A stretch of DNA of 64,000 bases, taken from the NCBI RefSeq assembly GCF_005222675.1, contig NZ_STGE01000019.1, positions 248,001-312,000 on the forward strand. The letters run 5' to 3'. The notes beneath the pieces are model-generated. The model was not told where the DNA came from and searched no databases. It saw only the letters and a list, made by a program, of their open reading frames with translations. The DNA is from Mycolicibacterium sp. CR10 (GTDB taxonomy: Bacteria > Actinomycetota > Actinomycetes > Mycobacteriales > Mycobacteriaceae). A program made the translations under genes and the position numbers. This document shows positions 53,004 to 60,772 of the stretch, piece by piece (position 1 is the stretch's first letter; each line of letters starts with the position of its first letter).

Positions 53004-54490
53004 CTCGATGGGACGCCCCTGCCATGCCTGACGACGAATCGGTGCCCTACGGCAGCCAGCTCACCCGACGGTCGGTGGCCGATCCCGACGGGACCGCTCT
53101 GGTCGTCGTCGCCCGCGACGGCGCGGAGGCCGCCTTGACGTGGTCCGAGCTGGAACGGGCGGCCAACCAGTGGGCGCGGGCGCTACAGGCGGCGTCGGTG
53201 TCCGAGGGTGCGATGGTCGCGCTGTCGATCCCGAACTCGGTGGAACTGGTTGTCGCGGCGCTGGCCACATGGAAGGTGGGCGCCGTCCCGATCCCGATGC
53301 GGTGGGACCTGCCGGACTGGGAGCAGCAGCGCCTTCTCGATGTCATCGCCCCCGCGCTGGTGATCAGCGAGACGAACGTGGCGGCGCTGGTTGCCTCCGC
53401 CCGCGCTCAGGACGACACCGCGCTGCCCGAGGTCACGTCTCCCGCGTTGAACGGCATCTGCAGTTCCGGCTCCACCGGCCTGCCCAAGATCATCCTCAAC
53501 ACCGCCCCGGCGCTGTGGAGCCCGGCGCTGCGGACGCCCTTCATGGAACAGTGGGCGCCGGTCAGCCTGCCCCAGAAGATCCTGGTTCCCGCGCCGATGT
53601 ATCACACCAACGGCTTCAACACGCTCAACTACCTGCTCGGCGGCGACCAACTGGTGGTGCTCGAGAAGTTCGATGCCACACTGTTTCTCGACGTCATCGA
53701 ACGCCACCGCATCACCACCTTCACCGCGACACCGACGATGCTCGCGCGGGTCGCCGACATTCCCGGTGTCGGGGACCGTGATCTCTCGAGCGTGGCATGG
53801 ATCCTGCAGGGCGCCGCCGTGATGCCGCAGAATCTGCTTCGACGGTGGTTCGAGCTACTCAGCCCCGAACGGATCGTGATGGCCTACGGCATGACCGAGA
53901 ACCTCGGCCTCACCGCGCTGCGCGGCGACGAGTGGCTGGAGCATCCGGGCAGCGTCGGACGTGGCTTCCGGGAGACCGACGTCCGCATCGTGGACGACCG
54001 GGGAGAAGTCGTGGGCCCCGGCGTGCTCGGCGAGATCTCGCTGCGCGCACCGATGAACGACCAGTACCGCTACATCGGGGGTGCGCCGCCACTGCCGACG
54101 ACGCCGGACGGGTTCACCTCGGCCGGCGACATCGGCCACCTCGACGCCGACGGCTACCTCTACATCGCCGACCGCCGCACCGACATGATCGTCACCGGCG
54201 GGGCCAACGTCTTTCCCGCCGAGGTCGAGTCGGCGCTCATCGACCATCCCGAGATCGCCGATGTCGTGGTGATCGGGATCGCCGACCGGCGATGGGGACG
54301 ACGCGTGCACGCGGTGGTCCAGCCGCTCGACGTCACACAGCCGCCCTCCGCGGAAGCCGTCATCCGGTACGCCAAGGACCGGTTGGCGGCCTACAAGGTG
54401 CCCAAGACCGTCGAGTTCATCGACGAGATCCCCCGGACAGCGGCGACCAAGGTCAACCGGTCTGCCATGGTCGAGGCACGCGGCGGCTGA
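53000..54490 (+). CDS. AMP-dependent acyl-CoA synthetase (FadD type)
   Basis: A 496-residue ANL ligase. P-loop GICSSGSTGLPKIIL, adenylate motif MAYGMTENLGL, hinge IADRRTDMIVTGGANVFPAE, and C-terminal catalytic Lys in PRTAATKVNRS. It activates a carboxylate to CoA for the two dehydrogenases, overlapping the second by four bases (GTGA). Substrate unknown; the operon suggests a ring- or side-chain-derived acid. Confidence 0.9.
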   Translation: MTRWDAPAMPDDESVPYGSQLTRRSVADPDGTALVVVARDGAEAALTWSELERAANQWARALQAASVSEGAMVALSIPNSVELVVAALATWKVGAVPIPMRWDLPDWEQQRLLDVIAPALVISETNVAALVASARAQDDTALPEVTSPALNGICSSGSTGLPKIILNTAPALWSPALRTPFMEQWAPVSLPQKILVPAPMYHTNGFNTLNYLLGGDQLVVLEKFDATLFLDVIERHRITTFTATPTMLARVADIPGVGDRDLSSVAWILQGAAVMPQNLLRRWFELLSPERIVMAYGMTENLGLTALRGDEWLEHPGSVGRGFRETDVRIVDDRGEVVGPGVLGEISLRAPMNDQYRYIGGAPPLPTTPDGFTSAGDIGHLDADGYLYIADRRTDMIVTGGANVFPAEVESALIDHPEIADVVVIGIADRRWGRRVHAVVQPLDVTQPPSAEAVIRYAKDRLAAYKVPKTVEFIDEIPRTAATKVNRSAMVEARGG

Positions 54491-54946
54491 CTACTGGGAC
54501 GTCATCACCGAGAGCTTGCCCCGCGGAAGCAGTTCGACCATCACCCCGTCCGGGTCTGTCACCGTGGCGGCCAGCCCACCGCCGGGGGTGGGCATCGACC
54601 GGACCCGGCCGCCGAACCCCATCTCCCCCAATCGGTTCAACACCGCCGGCACATCAACCTGCAGCGACAGCAGGAAGACACCGCGAGCCGGCAGGCCCGC
54701 CTGAGGGCGGCCGTCAGTCACCTCGGCCACACCGAGGTCAAGGAGTTCGATGATCCCGGAATCAGGGTGCTCGGCGTCGCCGAGGAACACCGTCCGCACC
54801 GACTCGGTGCGCACACCGAGCAGCGATTCCAGGTCGGCGGCCAGAACCTTGTCCGCCAGGACGGTGAGCTCCAGGCCGTCCCGATAGAACCGCAGCGACT
54901 CGTCCATGTCGCGGACACACACGCCGGCGTGATGCAGGGTCGTCAT
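54491..54946 (-). CDS. VOC-family protein, second copy in the island
   Basis: A 151-residue VOC protein: LHHAGVCVRDMDESLRFYRD and RGVFLLSLQVDVPAVLNRLG, ending VMVELLPRG. It has the same layout as the VOC gene at 44545-44985 (TVFLGDAEHPDSGIIELLDL versus SIFLGDPATPDTGIVELVVF), so the two are paralogues. Its stop touches the stop of the convergent ligase gene. It probably acts on a related intermediate or is an accessory binding protein. Confidence 0.84.
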   Translation of the reverse strand: MTTLHHAGVCVRDMDESLRFYRDGLELTVLADKVLAADLESLLGVRTESVRTVFLGDAEHPDSGIIELLDLGVAEVTDGRPQAGLPARGVFLLSLQVDVPAVLNRLGEMGFGGRVRSMPTPGGGLAATVTDPDGVMVELLPRGKLSVMTSQ

Positions 54947-54965
54947 CGAGGTTCTCCAGACCGAT

Positions 54966-56132
54966 TCACAAGAACGAATTCTCAGCAGTCAGACCGAGTT
55001 CGGGGATCTCACCGAGTGCGAACGTCTCGGCGTTGCCGAGGCCGACACCGCCACCGGCCGGATCCTCCACGCGGACAAGCAGATCACGAAGCTGGTGCAG
55101 CTTGCGGGCGTTCTCGGGCTTGTCGCACTCGGTGATGTGACTGCCCTCGACTCTCAACTCCCCGACCCATTCTCCGTAAACCCAGTCGTTCCAGCCGTAG
55201 TACCCCGCCGGGCCGAGGTGAAAGCCACCGGGTCCGGCTGCGGTGATGGTAATCGGACGGGTACTGCCGTCGCTGTCGATCAGCGTGATCGTACCGCCGA
55301 TGAGGCGCCGGTTGTCGTCGCGGAAGTTCAGCTGCTGCTGCACCGAGGCGAACCGGTGCGCGCTGCCGTCGGCGTTCTGTTGTTCAGCCTGACAACGGAT
55401 TTGACTGTATCCGGCGCCGCGCTCCTCCTGGTAGAACACGAACAGCGAATAGGTCGAGCCATCCTGGCGCGTCAGCGTCATCGGCAGCCACGTCATGAAC
55501 ATCTGATCGATCCGGTGCCGTCCCCGGCGGGGCAGACCCGGAATCGGTTTACCCACCCCCGGGCGCAGTCCCCAGGAGTGGTCCCGGACCGAGATCCACT
55601 CCTGTGGCGTGAACTCGGTGCGTTCCCCCTCCACCTCGACCCAGCCGGAGGCGACGCCGACCTGGCGGTAGCGCAGCACGTTATGGGTCACGCGATAGCC
55701 GTCGGGGCTGCGGTCGGGCCACGGATCCTCCAGCGCGGGCGGGAAATCGCCGCGCATCACCACGTCGAAGGCGATCGGGGCATGCTCGGACGGGTCCAGG
55801 CTTACTCGGATCGACTTGAGCGGCTCGACCACCTCGTAGTGGATCGGACCCACCGTCGTACCCGCCGAATCCGCCGACAGCCGCCGCCCCGCCCGGACCG
55901 TCCACTGCTCGGTGCCCCGGCATACACCCGCCGCGCCGTCGAAGACGCCCCGGTTGGTGTACTTGCCCACGCCGAGCACCACCTGCAGCGAGTTGTCGCG
56001 GGCATGGGCGATCGTCCAGATCTTCTCCGTCCAGGACGGATCGGACTGGCTCACCGTCGCGAACGTGTCCACGATCTGGTGGGTCAACATCTCGTCCTCG
56101 GGGACGAGTTCCCCGTAGTTCGTCGACAGCAT
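54966..56132 (-). CDS. DUF7064-like protein, function unknown
   Basis: A 388-residue soluble protein, beta-rich by pattern: two halves with repeated Trp/Gly motifs (WISVRDHSWGLRPGVGKPIP; WLPMTLTRQDGSTYSLFVFY; GYYGWNDWVYGEWVGELRV). The HSWG and RDH pattern resembles proteins I associate with DUF7064 and with tocopherol-cyclase/AttH-like double lipocalins, which bind lipids or terpenoids. No catalytic motif can be claimed. It is downstream of the PF10118-type gene on the same strand (16-base gap). Confidence 0.6.
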   Translation of the reverse strand: MLSTNYGELVPEDEMLTHQIVDTFATVSQSDPSWTEKIWTIAHARDNSLQVVLGVGKYTNRGVFDGAAGVCRGTEQWTVRAGRRLSADSAGTTVGPIHYEVVEPLKSIRVSLDPSEHAPIAFDVVMRGDFPPALEDPWPDRSPDGYRVTHNVLRYRQVGVASGWVEVEGERTEFTPQEWISVRDHSWGLRPGVGKPIPGLPRRGRHRIDQMFMTWLPMTLTRQDGSTYSLFVFYQEERGAGYSQIRCQAEQQNADGSAHRFASVQQQLNFRDDNRRLIGGTITLIDSDGSTRPITITAAGPGGFHLGPAGYYGWNDWVYGEWVGELRVEGSHITECDKPENARKLHQLRDLLVRVEDPAGGGVGLGNAETFALGEIPELGLTAENSFL

Positions 56133-56148
56133 TCGGGCGGTATTCCTC

Positions 56149-57090
56149 TCAGCGGGCGTTGCCGGTGGCCGGTGGTGTTCCGAAGAACGCCGTCATGTCG
56201 GTGCCCTGCTCGTACTCGTGCATCCAGGTGTCCGCCCACTCGGGCAGCGGCTGGTCGGCGGGGTTGTGGTGAGGCATCTGTGAAAGGGCAAGCCGCCACG
56301 CCATTTTCGCCAGGTGACTAGTCGGAACGGCGTTGAAGAGGGTAGGCGCTCCCGGGCGCCGGGCCCGCCTTCGGGCGCCACCGGGGCCACGGAATCTGAA
56401 TTCGTCGACCAGCAGGGCCGGTGCCATCAGTTCGGTCGCGGACGCGCCCCGCTCCTCGAAGGGAATGTGCCGGTCGAAGGCAGCGGCGATGTTCGCGGCG
56501 ACTTCGCTGACATGGCGAAATGTACGTCGGAAGTGCTTGACGCGGTACCACGGGTCCGGTGACAGGTGGCGGTACAGGATCAACCCGGAGCTTCGGTGTT
56601 CGATCTCCTCCACGAAGTGCCACATCATCAGTGAGGCCACCCGCTGGTCGCTGCCGCCGAACAGAGCGTCACGGTTGTCGAGGATGACCTTGAACAGCGG
56701 CGTGAACGTCGCCTCGAGGTTCGCGATGTACGCCGCGTGGAACTCGACCGGCCTGTTCGTGATCAGATCGTCGTAGGACTTGACGGTGTCCTGGTAGCAC
56801 TGTTCCAACGCCGGGTACCGCTCGATGAGCGCGAGCATGTGCTTGCGATGGGCTGCTGCGTGCTGGGCCTCCTGCCGGAGGAAGGCCTCGGCCTCCGCGG
56901 CGACCTCGGGATCCTCGGACAACCTGTCCTGAGCCTGGCGCAGCGAGCTGATGATGTACTTCTCGAACGGCACCGCGATGAACGTGAAGGCATTGCAGAA
57001 GATTCCGAAGTTCGGGTTGGCGGGCTGCCACAGGAACGGAACACTGCGGTCGAACTCCCACGCGATCTTGCGGACCACCAACTCGGTCAC
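56149..57090 (-). CDS. PF10118-type (predicted metal-dependent hydrolase) protein
   Basis: A 313-residue mostly helical protein with EAEAFLRQEAQHAAAHRKHM and MMWHFVEEIEHRSSGLILYR, whose Glu and His residues (QEAQH, EEIEH) look like a ferritin-like diiron ligand set. The family is annotated as metal-dependent hydrolase; function unproven. GTG 57090 is chosen for its AAGGG eight bases upstream; GTGs at 57099 and 57123 are alternatives. Residues SSLRQAQDRLSED look like a short in-frame insertion derived from an intergenic repeat. Confidence 0.72.
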   Translation of the reverse strand: MTELVVRKIAWEFDRSVPFLWQPANPNFGIFCNAFTFIAVPFEKYIISSLRQAQDRLSEDPEVAAEAEAFLRQEAQHAAAHRKHMLALIERYPALEQCYQDTVKSYDDLITNRPVEFHAAYIANLEATFTPLFKVILDNRDALFGGSDQRVASLMMWHFVEEIEHRSSGLILYRHLSPDPWYRVKHFRRTFRHVSEVAANIAAAFDRHIPFEERGASATELMAPALLVDEFRFRGPGGARRRARRPGAPTLFNAVPTSHLAKMAWRLALSQMPHHNPADQPLPEWADTWMHEYEQGTDMTAFFGTPPATGNAR

Positions 57091-57160
57091 CGCTGTCACC
57101 CTTCTCGCAGACCCGCCAGCCACCGGTCCTCAGACCCGCGTCACTCGATTAACATCTGCT

Positions 57161-57240
57161 TGTCCCGATGTCACAGATCTTGGTGCTCCAACATCGGACA
57201 TGAGTGCGGCCAGTGTGACACCATGGGCATCATATGTAAA
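57161..57240. promoter_or_regulatory. divergent PF10118-gene/TetR control region
   Basis: TGTCCCGATGT (57161-57171) pairs with ACATCGGACA (57191-57200), leaving one base unpaired, over a 19-base gap. Further along, ATATGTAAA (57232-57240) sits 19 bases before the TetR start. The reverse complement of that nonamer, TTTACATAT, recurs at 58731-58739, upstream of the neighbouring hydrolase and phosphotransferase genes. Confidence 0.4.
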
Positions 57241-57259
57241 GCAATGGAGGGCTACTCGG

Positions 57260-57811
57260 ATGACCGCGGACGCCGAACCGTCGATCAGGCGGAGAATTCT
57301 CGACGCCACCCATGTCGTGCTGTCGCGAAGCGGGCACCGCAACCTGCAACTGTCCGAGGTGGCCGCCGAAGCCAAGGCGTCACGTCCCACGCTCTATCGC
57401 TACTTCGGGTCCAAAGAAGGTTTGCTGGAGGCCTTCGCACTCTACGAGCAGGACAACTTCGACGCCGGCATCGCCGCGGCGATGACCGGCCTGCGGGGCG
57501 CCGACAGGCTCGATGCCGCGCTGCAGTTCATCGTGGATTACCAGGACTCCTATACGGCGCGGTCGGTCGTGGAGATCGAACCCGAGCACTCGCTCGCGCA
57601 GATGCGCCGAGTGCTGCCGATCATGCGGGAACGCATCAGACATGTGATCCCCGCCGACAACGCCGACATCGCCGCGGCGGCGGTGGTGCGCATCGCGGTC
57701 TGCCACTACCTCGTGCAGGGCGGCACGCCGGACCAGTTCCTGGCCGAGCTGCGCCACGCCGCCGGGCTCGACCCCCATCGCCGTCGGGCGCCGCGCACCG
57801 CGGCGAGCTGA
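57260..57811 (+). CDS. TetR-family transcriptional regulator
   Basis: A 183-residue regulator with HTH NLQLSEVAAEAKASRPTLYR and YFGSKEGLLEAFALYEQDNF. ATG 57260 has GGAGG nine bases upstream; the open frame from 56951 runs through the divergent gene and is not real. The ligand domain is short. It likely controls its own promoter and neighbours that share the TTACATA-type site. Confidence 0.87.
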   Translation: MTADAEPSIRRRILDATHVVLSRSGHRNLQLSEVAAEAKASRPTLYRYFGSKEGLLEAFALYEQDNFDAGIAAAMTGLRGADRLDAALQFIVDYQDSYTARSVVEIEPEHSLAQMRRVLPIMRERIRHVIPADNADIAAAAVVRIAVCHYLVQGGTPDQFLAELRHAAGLDPHRRRAPRTAAS

Positions 57812-57817
57812 TCCCGG

Positions 57818-58660
57818 CTATTCCATCAGCCAGGCCACGATCCGCCGGCCGACCGCGTGGGGCTCCTCCAGGTGCAGGAAGTGCCCGACGCCGTCGAGGA
57901 GTTCGAACGCCGAGCCCTCGGCGGGCAGAAACGCTCCGACATCGGTGAGCAGGTCGGCACCGACCGCGCCGTCGGTGGTTCCGTGCAGGTAGAGCGTCGG
58001 AACCGGCGGCGGACTCAAGGACGCGATGGCCTCGGCTTCGGTCGCCGGATCGGCGAACGCGGGGTTGAACGACGCGCGGTACGGGTTGAGGACGCCCACG
58101 ACGGTCTCAGCGGTGACGCTGCGGCGCAACGCGGCGATGTCGTCGCCGCTGGCATACCCCGGCGACCAGTCCGCCCACAGCGATTCCCAGAAGCCGTCCT
58201 GCAACAGCAGGCCTTCCGCCAGCCCGACCTGCTGGATGAGCCAGATGTAGAACGATCGCTTGAGTTGCGGGTAGCTGAAGATCCCGGCGCCGAGCGCAGG
58301 CGCGGGCGGCACCGCCAGCGCGACGAACGTGCGAAACGCCCGTGGATCAACGGTGACCGCGCCGTAACCGGCGTTGGCTCCCCAGTCATGCCCGACGAGC
58401 ACGGCGCGCTCGTCACCGCGGTAGTCGGCGCGCACGTCCAGGATGTGCCGCACATACGTTCCGACCGAGACCGGGCCTGCGGCCGGCACCGCATAGCCGG
58501 GTAGCCACGGAGCCACCACCCGGTAGCCGGCCGCCGCCAGTTGCGGTCCCAGGTGCCGCCAGGTGTTCGGGGTGTCTGGAAACCCGTGAACAAGCACCGC
58601 GAGGGGTTTGTCCGCGTCGTCGACGGCTCCGAACGTCACTGGCGCAGGCCCTGCTTCCAC
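57818..58660 (-). CDS. alpha/beta hydrolase, epoxide hydrolase-like
   Basis: A 280-residue hydrolase. Oxyanion motif HGFPDTPNTW, nucleophile elbow VGHDWGANAGYG with Asp as nucleophile, and late GVGHFLHLEEP with His: the Asp nucleophile is the sign of epoxide hydrolases/haloalkane dehalogenases. GTG 58660 has AAGGAG about seven bases upstream; a TTG at 58690 is less likely. It converges with the TetR gene. Substrate unknown; an epoxide from the pathway is possible. Confidence 0.85.
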   Translation of the reverse strand: MEAGPAPVTFGAVDDADKPLAVLVHGFPDTPNTWRHLGPQLAAAGYRVVAPWLPGYAVPAAGPVSVGTYVRHILDVRADYRGDERAVLVGHDWGANAGYGAVTVDPRAFRTFVALAVPPAPALGAGIFSYPQLKRSFYIWLIQQVGLAEGLLLQDGFWESLWADWSPGYASGDDIAALRRSVTAETVVGVLNPYRASFNPAFADPATEAEAIASLSPPPVPTLYLHGTTDGAVGADLLTDVGAFLPAEGSAFELLDGVGHFLHLEEPHAVGRRIVAWLME

Positions 58661-58693
58661 CGCATTCTCCTTCGATTTCCTGCCCGGCAACTG

Positions 58694-58757
58694 TGTTACA
58701 TCGGCACAGCCTGACGTAAGACAACGTTACTTTACATATCGATGGTTGTATGTAACA
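58694..58757. promoter_or_regulatory. TTACAT-rich divergent promoter
   Basis: The 106-base spacer between the hydrolase and phosphotransferase genes carries TGTTACAT (58694-58701), TTACATA (58732-58738), and ATGTAACA (58750-58757). TTACATA and TATGTAA (58749-58755) form a seven-base dyad with a ten-base spacer. These AT-rich repeats stand out in high-GC DNA and match the nonamer before the TetR gene. Probable TetR-controlled operators. Confidence 0.55.
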
Positions 58758-58766
58758 GTTTCGGCC

Positions 58767-59828
58767 ATGGCCGGGATTACTCTCGCTCCGCGCGATCTTG
58801 CCGAGACCCGGTTGCGGCTGCAGGCCTGGATCGAGCACCGGTTCAGCGCCGGGAGCATTGTGTCCGAGCTGTCCACGGCCAATCGCGCCGCCGGATGGTC
58901 CAGCGAGACGCTGGCATTCTCGGTGGCGGGCCCCGGAGAACCGCTGGACGGGCAGGGCGACTACGTCATCCGTATCCCCCCTGCCGGCGGTGGGATGTTC
59001 GCCGAGTACGACCTCGAGGGCCAGACCCGTACCCAACAGCTGCTCCGGCAGCACGCAGTGGTGACACCCTCCCCGGTAACCTACGAGCCCGACCCGTCAT
59101 GGATCGGGTCCCGCTTCATGATCATGCCCCGCATCGCCGGACACACCCCGTCGGATACCTCGTATGCGACACGCGGCTGGCTGCATGACGCCGGTTCGGA
59201 TGTGCAACGGCGACTTCATGATTCGTTTCTGGAGACGCTTCTCGCGGTGCAACGGGTTCCCATTGGGGAGGCGCCCTGGCTGCGCCGGCCGACGGGTGTC
59301 GGCGTCGGCCCCGAGATCGCCTGGTGGCAGGAGTACGTCCGCTGGGGCACTGATGGCGACGTTCCCGAGCTCATGGTGGACGCGTTCACGTGGTTGGAGC
59401 GCCATCAGCCTTCCGAGGCCGCCCCGCTGGCGGTCAGTTGGGGTGACGCCAGACTGTCGAACACCATCAGTGACGACAGCGGCACGATCATCGCCGCCAT
59501 CGACTGGGAGCAGGCCTGCATCTGCCCGGCCGAAGCCGACCTCGGCTGGTGGTTGGCCACCCGCCGACAGACGTTGGAGGTCCAGGGAATCCGGGCCGAT
59601 CCGGAACTCCCCGGGTTCGACAGCCGCGCAACGGTGATCCGTCGATACGAGGAGATGCTCGGCAGGGAACTCACCGACCTCGGGTGGTACGAGATGTTCT
59701 CCATCGTCAGGATGGCCTGCTGCATCCTTCGGACACATGTGCTGCTGCGCAGCCTCGGCCAGACCGACCACGGGTTCCTGCGCGCGCCGATCATGCCGTC
59801 GTGGGCGGTAGAGACGATCCGCGAATGA
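58767..59828 (+). CDS. phosphotransferase family protein (APH fold)
   Basis: A 353-residue kinase-fold protein: N-lobe WSSETLAFSVAG and YVIRIPP, catalytic loop SWGDARLSNTISDDSG (HGD replaced by WGD), metal Asp in IIAAIDWEQACICPAEADLG. Related actinobacterial proteins occur beside acyl-CoA dehydrogenases in catabolic clusters and may phosphorylate hydroxyacyl compounds; aminoglycoside resistance is unlikely. ATG 58767 is used since the upstream frame lies in the promoter region. Confidence 0.83.
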   Translation: MAGITLAPRDLAETRLRLQAWIEHRFSAGSIVSELSTANRAAGWSSETLAFSVAGPGEPLDGQGDYVIRIPPAGGGMFAEYDLEGQTRTQQLLRQHAVVTPSPVTYEPDPSWIGSRFMIMPRIAGHTPSDTSYATRGWLHDAGSDVQRRLHDSFLETLLAVQRVPIGEAPWLRRPTGVGVGPEIAWWQEYVRWGTDGDVPELMVDAFTWLERHQPSEAAPLAVSWGDARLSNTISDDSGTIIAAIDWEQACICPAEADLGWWLATRRQTLEVQGIRADPELPGFDSRATVIRRYEEMLGRELTDLGWYEMFSIVRMACCILRTHVLLRSLGQTDHGFLRAPIMPSWAVETIRE

Positions 59829-60748
59829 CCAGCCGACTGTGGATCACCACCTCGATGATCGCCGTGGCGACCGCACTGGTGGAGTGCGTCGGCGCCGATC
59901 GCCCCTGGGCGTGGGCCGATCTCGCCGACGCCGCCGTGCGGAACCTCGTCGTGGCGGTGGCAGTCCTGACTGTCGTCCACCTGGCCGGAACCCGAAGCCG
60001 CCCTCGGGCCCACGCCGCGGCGGCCACGACAGACCCGTCGCCCCGGATCGATGTCGGCCGCGGTGCGCCTGGTGTCGACGACACACCGCCGGTACCGCCC
60101 ACCGATCATTGGGTCGACCTGGTGCGCCGGGAGATCGATGAGCTCGCCACCTTGGCCGATCACCTCTACGGGATGATCGCACTGGCCGGATATGAACCTG
60201 AGCTGACCGAAGAGACGTTCGTCCGGATAGATGACTTGCGTTGGCTTCTCGGCAATTACGTGATCCGGGGCGGCCGCGTCCGCCGTCTCGCCGAACTCCC
60301 CGAGTTGCTTCAGTCGACCACGACGCTCGATGGCGCCGACGGTGCATGCCCGCAGGCCGTCGGCACGGTCCGGTCACGGGCCGCTGAGTTGCTGCAGCGG
60401 ATCCAGGAGACGAACGCGGCGACCGTCGACTGGCTACTGGCGCACCGGGTCGCGCTGCCGGATCCCGACTTCCTGGACTCCAACGCCCTGCTAGGTCGCT
60501 ACCACCGCCTCGACGTTGCGTCGACGCTCATCTCGGGTGATCCGCTGTACCTGTTGACCTGCCACATCCACGATGTGCTGGAGACGGTCGAGAGTCTCGG
60601 AGATGTGGATCATCCCGTGCTGGAGGTCCTCGAGACGCAGCTCGCCGGGCTGCTGGCGACTGTCGAAGAGGAGATCACCGCCGCCCAGGCGTTCAACAGC
60701 GCGCTGCTCACGCTGGGCGGCGAGATGCGTCCGGCCGATGCCGCCTAG
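59825..60748 (+). CDS. membrane-anchored protein, function unknown
   Basis: A 307-residue protein. Two hydrophobic segments near residues 5-20 and 38-54 (NLVVAVAVLTVVHLAGT) are followed by an Ala/Pro linker and a largely helical soluble domain (VDLVRREIDELATLADHLYG; LQRIQETNAATVDWLLAHRV; EVLETQLAGLLATVEEEIT). ATG overlaps the phosphotransferase stop as ATGA, so the two are coupled. I recognise no family. The C-terminal domain could bind a partner at the membrane. Confidence 0.65.
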   Translation: MTSRLWITTSMIAVATALVECVGADRPWAWADLADAAVRNLVVAVAVLTVVHLAGTRSRPRAHAAAATTDPSPRIDVGRGAPGVDDTPPVPPTDHWVDLVRREIDELATLADHLYGMIALAGYEPELTEETFVRIDDLRWLLGNYVIRGGRVRRLAELPELLQSTTTLDGADGACPQAVGTVRSRAAELLQRIQETNAATVDWLLAHRVALPDPDFLDSNALLGRYHRLDVASTLISGDPLYLLTCHIHDVLETVESLGDVDHPVLEVLETQLAGLLATVEEEITAAQAFNSALLTLGGEMRPADAA

Positions 60749-60772
60749 CGGACCTGCCCGGCCACGCCGTCG

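Noticed and set aside
58767..59828. Aminoglycoside resistance gene
   Set aside because: The fold is APH-like, but the HGD triplet is WGD and the gene is embedded among catabolic genes; a metabolic role is more likely.
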